A stretch of DNA of 12,542 nt from positions 1 to 12,542 of the forward strand of contig JBBPYA010000298.1 in assembly GCA_038200385.1 (NCBI GenBank). Direction: 5' to 3'. The stretch is from JBBPYA01 sp038200385 (GTDB lineage Bacteria > Actinomycetota > Actinomycetes > Mycobacteriales > Geodermatophilaceae). The notes under the pieces were generated by a model. That model searched no databases. It was given only the letters and a program-made list of their open reading frames with translations, and was not told the DNA's origin. Below are positions 7,398 to 12,542 of the stretch, in pieces. How positions within the stretch are numbered: the first letter of the stretch is position 1; every line of letters starts with the position of its first letter. Made by a program: the position numbers and the translations under genes.

Positions 7398-7526
7398 CTG
7401 GAGGGTGGGGGATCCTGCATACGGCACGTTGTTGCCTCTAGCTTGCAGGTACTACAGGCTGGAGCTACCGTCCTACAGCGGGCGGCTCAACGGTGGGCCG
7501 GCCCCCGACCCGAGGCAGGCATCCGG
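7398..7526 (+). other. Leader region before the nickel/cobalt permease
   Basis: 129 bp with no supported gene. I looked for a cobalamin riboswitch (B12 box), a NiCo-type riboswitch and a clear metal-repressor operator and recognised none. Weak features are CCTGCA (7414-7419) with its complement TGCAGG (7444-7449), and repeated CTACAG at 7453-7458 and about 7473-7478. A promoter probably lies in the less GC-rich stretch 7417-7460, but no confident -35/-10 pair can be assigned. The permease frame stays open back to 7443, but that segment does not resemble the family. Confidence 0.3.
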
Positions 7527-8660
7527 ATGGCGTTCAGTACCGAGGTGGCGGTCGGGCAGAGCCGATGGCGCCGGATCCAGGACGCCTTCGGGCCCAAGGA
7601 GTGGGCCTCGATCGGTGGGATGTTCGCGTTCATCCTCCTCCTGCACGTGCTCGGCTGGGGTGTCCTGGCCGGCATCGTGGCACCCCAGGCCTACAGTCTC
7701 GGCTCGGCCGGCGTGTTCGGCGTCGGCCTCGGGCTGACGGCGTACGTCCTCGGCATGCGGCACGCCTTCGACGCCGATCACATCGCCGCGATCGACAACA
7801 CCACCCGCAAGTTGCTGTCCGAGGGCAAGCGGCCGGTGTCCGTCGGGTTCTGGTTTTCCCTCGGGCACTCCTCGATCGTGTTCGGGCTGTCGCTGTTCCT
7901 GTCCCTCGGCGTCAAGGCCTTCGCCGGTCAGGTCACGAACGAGTCCTCAGGGCTGCAGCAGACCACCGGTCTGATCGGGACGCTGGTCTCCGGCATGTTC
8001 CTGCTGCTGATCGGGATCATCAACTTCGTCGTCCTGATCGGCATCCTCAAGGTGTTCCGGGACATGCGCCGGGGCGAGTACGACGAGGAGGCGCTGGAGG
8101 AGCAGCTGAACAACCGCGGCCTGCTCAACCGCATCCTCGGCCGGTTCACCCGCGCGGTCCGCAAGGCGTGGCACATGTACCCGGTGGGGCTGCTGTTCGG
8201 CCTGGGCTTCGACACCGCCACCGAGGTGGGCCTGCTCGTGCTGGCCGGTGGAGCCGCGGCGTTCGACCTGCCGTGGTACGCAATCCTGGTGCTGCCGGTG
8301 CTCTTCGCCGCCGGGATGAGCCTGCTCGACACGATCGACGGCGTGTTCATGAACTACGCCTACGGCTGGGCCTTCGCCCGGCCGGTCCGCAAGGTGTTCT
8401 ACAACATCACGATCACCGGCCTGTCGGTCGCCGTGGCCCTGATCATCGGCAGCATCGAAATCATCTCCCTGATCGCCGACAAGCTCGGGATCCGCAGCGG
8501 TCCGCTGGCCGCCATCGGGAACCTCGACCTGAACGTCGTCGGCTACGGCATCGTCGGCCTGTTCGTCCTCACCTGGCTGCTGGCCCTCGCGGTCTGGCGC
8601 TTCGGCCGGATCGAGGAGAAGTGGTCCGCGGGACTGCAGGGGGAGCAGCCGCCGGGCTGA
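7527..8660 (+). CDS. NiCoT-family nickel/cobalt permease (HoxN/HupN/NixA type)
   Basis: A 377-residue secondary transporter taking up Ni2+ and/or Co2+ at low concentration, to supply enzymes such as urease or hydrogenase, or cobalamin synthesis. The diagnostic signature RHAFDADHIAAIDN lies at about 78-91 (the H-x4-DH metal motif: His79, Asp84, His85), followed by FSLGHSSIVF (110-119), LGFDTATE (226-233) and a third block, GMSLLDTIDGVFMNYAYGWA (263-282). About eight membrane helices flank a charged loop at 175-215. The ATG at 7527 has GAGG at 7512-7515. The frame continues upstream to another start at 7443, but those residues (Gln/Arg/Ala-rich) are unlike the family. No nickel enzyme or cobalamin gene lies in the window, so nickel versus cobalt preference is undecided. 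Confidence 0.93.
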   Translation: MAFSTEVAVGQSRWRRIQDAFGPKEWASIGGMFAFILLLHVLGWGVLAGIVAPQAYSLGSAGVFGVGLGLTAYVLGMRHAFDADHIAAIDNTTRKLLSEGKRPVSVGFWFSLGHSSIVFGLSLFLSLGVKAFAGQVTNESSGLQQTTGLIGTLVSGMFLLLIGIINFVVLIGILKVFRDMRRGEYDEEALEEQLNNRGLLNRILGRFTRAVRKAWHMYPVGLLFGLGFDTATEVGLLVLAGGAAAFDLPWYAILVLPVLFAAGMSLLDTIDGVFMNYAYGWAFARPVRKVFYNITITGLSVAVALIIGSIEIISLIADKLGIRSGPLAAIGNLDLNVVGYGIVGLFVLTWLLALAVWRFGRIEEKWSAGLQGEQPPG

Positions 8661-8665
8661 CGCCA

Positions 8666-8681
8666 CCGGCCGGCGTGCCGG
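8666..8681 (+). terminator. Weak GC hairpin after the nickel/cobalt permease
   Basis: CCGGC (8666-8670) and GCCGG (8677-8681) can pair around a 6-nt loop, starting 5 nt after the permease stop. It is short and has no T-run. Its place between a gene end and the nitrogen operon's control region makes a terminator plausible, but GC-rich chance pairings are common in this genome. Confidence 0.25.
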
Positions 8682-8705
8682 GGATGTCACATTCGCGGGT
8701 CGCCG

Positions 8706-8743
8706 GTAACGAGCCGGAAACCTCGACGGACCGGTGAGGTAAC
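8706..8743 (+). promoter_or_regulatory. GlnR-type operator upstream of amtB-glnK-glnD
   Basis: Four pentamers occur at exact 11-bp spacing: GTAAC (8706-8710), GAAAC (8717-8721), GGACC (8728-8732) and GTAAC (8739-8743), each separated by 6 bp. This matches the a1-b1-a2-b2 layout known for GlnR in streptomycetes and relatives (GTnAC-n6-GnAAC repeated). Three half-sites fit fully and the third (GGACC) is degenerate. It ends 47 bp before the annotated amtB start, consistent with activation from just upstream of the promoter. GlnR is known to activate amtB operons under nitrogen limitation, so the same is inferred here. glnR itself is not in the window. No firm -10 element was identified. Confidence 0.78.
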
Positions 8744-8790
8744 ACCGCGCTGTCACGGTTGCCGCCAAGCGAGCCCGCAACCGCGATGAG

Positions 8791-10142
<1,352 letters not shown>

Positions 10143-10146
<4 letters not shown>

Positions 10147-10481
10147 AGCTGGTCACCGCGATCATCAAGCCGTTCAAGCTCGACGCCGTCAAGCAGGCGC
10201 TGGAGACGGTGGGGGTCGCCGGTCTGACCGTCACCGAGGTGCAGGGCTTCGGGCGGCAGAAGGGCCACACCGAGGTGTACCGCGGCGCGGAGTACCGCGT
10301 GGACTTCGTCCCGAAGGTCCGCATCGAGGTGCTCGTCGACGTCTCCGAGGCCGCCCGCGTGGTCGACGTCATCGCCGAGGCGGCCCGCACCGGCACGATC
10401 GGGGACGGCAAGGTGTGGGTGACCGACGTCGACGAGATCGTGCGGGTGCGGACGGGAGAGCGTGGCCCCGACGCGATCTGA
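10143..10481 (+). CDS. glnK: GlnK, P-II nitrogen regulatory protein
   Basis: A small trimeric signal protein sensing ATP/ADP, 2-oxoglutarate and nitrogen status. Unmodified, it docks on the ammonium channel and blocks it. It has 112 residues, the standard length. It begins MKLVTAIIKPFKLDAVKQAL; the T-loop has QGFGRQKGHTEVYRGAEY with the modification residue Tyr51; VRIEVLVD (57-64) and a B-loop-type TGTIGDGKVWV (84-94) carry nucleotide contacts; DEIVRVRTGERG is the C-loop. In actinobacteria Tyr51 is known to be adenylylated by GlnD rather than uridylylated, and the same is inferred here. GGAGGG at 10132-10137 gives an ideal 5-nt gap. The gene overlaps amtB by 4 nt and glnD by 20 nt, a tight nitrogen-control unit. 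Confidence 0.98.
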
Positions 10482-12542
10482 GGCCGCCCAGGAGCTGCGT
10501 GAGTCCCGGGCCGCCCTCCTGGCCCGCCGCGACCTGCGCGGCCCCGCGCTCCGGGCGGCCCTGACCGCACTCCTGGACGGCTGGCTGTGTCGGCTGGCCG
10601 ACAGCGCCGGGCTCGGACCCGACTCAGCGCTCGTGGCTGTGGGGGGCCTCGGGCGTGCGGAACCGGCACCGTACGGCGACCTGGACCTGGTGCTGCTGCA
10701 CTCCGGCCGACCCGGGCTGGCCCAGCAGGCCCAGCGGATCTGGTACCCGATCTGGGACAGCGGGGTGGGCCTGGACCACTCCGTACGGACCCTGAAGGAG
10801 GCCCGGACCGTCGCCGAGCAGGACGCGAAGGTCGCGTTGGGCCTGCTCGACGCCCGGCACGTCGCCGGTGCCTCCTGGCTGACCGAGGCGTTGGTGGGCG
10901 CCGCTCACCAGGTCTGGCGGGCCCGCGCGCAGGCCCACCTGCCGGAGCTGGCCGAGGCGATGCGGCAACGGCAGCGCACCGCCGGCGAACTGGCCTACCT
11001 GCTCGAGCCCGACCTCAAGCAGAGCCTCGGCGGTCTGCGCGACTGCGTCGTGCTGCACGCGCTGGCCGCGGCTCAGCTCGTCGACGAGCCGGGGCTGGAC
11101 ATCCGATCCGCCCGGACCCTGCTGCTCGACGTGCGCGGCGAGGTGCACCGGCGCAGCGGACGCACCGCCGACCGGCTGGTCCAGCAGGACCAGGCGCCGA
11201 TCGCCGCCGACCTCGGGCTGGGTGACGCTGATGAGTTGCTCCGCGCGGTCGCCGGTGCCGGCCGGACCGTCCGCTTCGCGCTGGAGACCAACTGGCGCAC
11301 CGTCGAGGCGGAGCTGGCGCTGCGGGGCCGCTGGCGGTCCCGACGTCGGGTCCAGCGTCGCCCGCTGGCCGACGGCGTCGTGGAGTACGGCGGGGAGGTG
11401 ATGCTCGCCCGGGCCGCCGAACCGGCCTGGGACGCCGGGCTGCTGCTCCGGGCTGCAGCCGCGGCGGCTGCGGCGCGGCTCCCGCTGTCGCCGTTCACGG
11501 TGCGCCGGTTGGCCGCCGAGACGCCCGACCTGCCGGTGCCATGGCCCGACGCCGCGCGCGACACGTTCGTGCGGATGCTCGCCGCCAGGCACGGGGCGGT
11601 GCCGGTCCTGGAGGCGCTGGACCAGTACGGCGTCCTGACCCGGCTGTTGCCCGCATGGGCCGATGTCCGCTCCCGGCCGCAACGCAACCCGGTGCACCGT
11701 TTCACCGTCGACCGGCACCTGGTCGAGTGCGCCGCCGAGGCCGCCGCGCTGACCCGGGAGGTGTCGCGACCCGACCTGCTCCTGCTGGCCGCGCTGCTGC
11801 ACGACATCGGCAAGGGCCGCGACGGCGACCACAGCGAGACCGGCGAGGTGATCGCGACCGAGCTGGCGGAGCGGATGAACCTGCCGCCCGGCGACGTCGA
11901 CGCGCTGGGCCGACTCGTGCGGCATCACCTGCTCCTACCGCACCTGGCCACCCGCCGGGACCCCGACGATCCGGCCACGGTCGACGCGGTGATCCTCGCG
12001 GTGGGCGGCTCCCGCTCGGTGCTGGAACTGCTGCACGCGCTGTCGGTGGCCGACGCCCGGGCGACCGGGCCAGGTGCGTGGAGCGAGTGGAAGGCCGCCT
12101 TGATGGCGGGGCTCGTGGACCGGGTCCGGTCGGCGCTGTCCGGGTCGGCCCGGCAATCCGCGCCGGAGCTGCCGGAGCAGGCCCGGCTCGCCGCCCGCAT
12201 GGGCCGACCGACCATCACCCCGCTGGACTGGCCGGGCCCCCGCCCGGTGATGCCCTCCGGCCGGCGGCCGACGTCGTTCGCCGTCACCGGGCAACTGCTC
12301 GTGGTTGCCCCGGACACCCCGGGACTGCTCAGCCGGCTGGCCGGGCTGCTGGCCGTCCACGGCGTCGACGTGCTGTCGGCCACCGCGACCACCGAGCAGG
12401 ACAAGGCGGTCAACGTCTTCACCGTCGGTCCCCGGTTCGGTCGCCTGCCCGACCTGGAACTGGTCCGCACCGACTTCCACGCGTTGCTCGCCGGGACCTT
12501 CCCGCTCCAGCGACGGCTGGCGGCTGCCGAGGGGTCGACACC
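10462..12542 (+). CDS. glnD: GlnD, P-II nucleotidyltransferase (3' end outside window)
   Basis: Bifunctional enzyme that modifies GlnK at low nitrogen and removes the group when glutamine is high. About 693 residues are visible before the edge. The nucleotidyltransferase site GGLGRAEPAPYGDLDLVLL starts at about residue 61, with metal-binding Asp73 and Asp75. A helical linker has EPDLKQSLGGLRD; NPVHRFTVDRHLVE (409-422) leads into the HD hydrolase domain with LLHDIGKGRDGDHSETG (His447, Asp448). The first ACT glutamine-sensing domain begins near QLLVVAPDTPGLLSRL (about 613). The second ACT domain should lie beyond the window. Catalytic residues are intact. The GTG start lies 20 nt inside glnK, with GGGAG at 10454-10458 (a rather short gap); no later in-frame start fits before the conserved N-terminal region. 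Actinobacterial homologues adenylylate P-II; that chemistry is inferred. Confidence 0.95.
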   Translation, partial: MAPTRSEAAQELRESRAALLARRDLRGPALRAALTALLDGWLCRLADSAGLGPDSALVAVGGLGRAEPAPYGDLDLVLLHSGRPGLAQQAQRIWYPIWDSGVGLDHSVRTLKEARTVAEQDAKVALGLLDARHVAGASWLTEALVGAAHQVWRARAQAHLPELAEAMRQRQRTAGELAYLLEPDLKQSLGGLRDCVVLHALAAAQLVDEPGLDIRSARTLLLDVRGEVHRRSGRTADRLVQQDQAPIAADLGLGDADELLRAVAGAGRTVRFALETNWRTVEAELALRGRWRSRRRVQRRPLADGVVEYGGEVMLARAAEPAWDAGLLLRAAAAAAAARLPLSPFTVRRLAAETPDLPVPWPDAARDTFVRMLAARHGAVPVLEALDQYGVLTRLLPAWADVRSRPQRNPVHRFTVDRHLVECAAEAAALTREVSRPDLLLLAALLHDIGKGRDGDHSETGEVIATELAERMNLPPGDVDALGRLVRHHLLLPHLATRRDPDDPATVDAVILAVGGSRSVLELLHALSVADARATGPGAWSEWKAALMAGLVDRVRSALSGSARQSAPELPEQARLAARMGRPTITPLDWPGPRPVMPSGRRPTSFAVTGQLLVVAPDTPGLLSRLAGLLAVHGVDVLSATATTEQDKAVNVFTVGPRFGRLPDLELVRTDFHALLAGTFPLQRRLAAAEGST

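Noticed and set aside
7414..7449. A possible riboswitch or stem-loop formed by CCTGCA and TGCAGG.
   Set aside because: Six-base arms with a 24-nt spacer are weak at this GC content, and no conserved riboswitch core was recognised.
7443..7526. A 28-residue N-terminal extension of the nickel/cobalt permease.
   Set aside because: No membrane segment or family similarity in the extension; ATG 7527 has a plausible GAGG and begins nearer to the usual N-terminus.
10624..11928. A 434-codon minus-strand open frame within glnD.
   Set aside because: The plus strand encodes the full nucleotidyltransferase and HD motifs of GlnD. The minus-strand translation is Gln/Gly/Arg-rich without domain similarity that I can see.

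Overview
The window is a very GC-rich, gene-dense piece of an actinobacterial chromosome. The lineage call rests on an amtB-glnK-glnD cluster with a GlnR-type operator upstream, a P-II protein with Tyr51 in a RGAEY T-loop, an FtsY with an N-terminal membrane segment and a long Pro/Ala-rich linker, GTG/TTG starts, and a cell-surface repeat family common in Actinobacteria. I cannot name the genus.

Left part (1-4030). A nearly complete bioY, the substrate-binding membrane subunit of a biotin ECF transporter, runs leftward off the window edge. Facing the other way is the remnant of a secreted repeat protein (708-1671) whose recognisable domains are spread over different reading frames. It runs tail-to-tail into a leftward two-gene operon in which a PhoD-like phosphatase gene is followed, with a 4-nt stop/start overlap, by an endonuclease/exonuclease/phosphatase (EEP) family gene.

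Middle part (4031-8700). ftsY, the signal recognition particle receptor, is divergent from the phosphatase operon. An intergenic stretch with a hairpin and two sets of short tandem repeats follows. Next come a winged-helix ArsR-type regulator translationally coupled to an MFS exporter, and then a NiCoT-family nickel/cobalt permease.

Right part (8700-12542). This is the nitrogen-control operon amtB-glnK-glnD: an ammonium channel, the P-II sensor that gates it, and the enzyme that modifies P-II. amtB and glnK overlap by 4 nt, glnK and glnD by 20 nt, and glnD runs off the right edge. A four-half-site GlnR-like operator with 11-bp spacing ends 47 bp before the annotated amtB start, which predicts nitrogen-limitation control of all three genes.

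From general knowledge of actinobacterial genomes, ftsY, amtB, glnK, glnD and ffh are often close together. Here an efflux pair and a metal permease sit between ftsY and amtB, and smc is not seen immediately upstream of ftsY. I found no tRNA, rRNA, CRISPR array, insertion sequence or phage gene, and no clearly new multi-gene system. The points most worth a second look are the GlnR operator, the frame-broken surface protein, the coupled phosphoesterase pair and the repeat-bearing spacer before the regulator/exporter pair.
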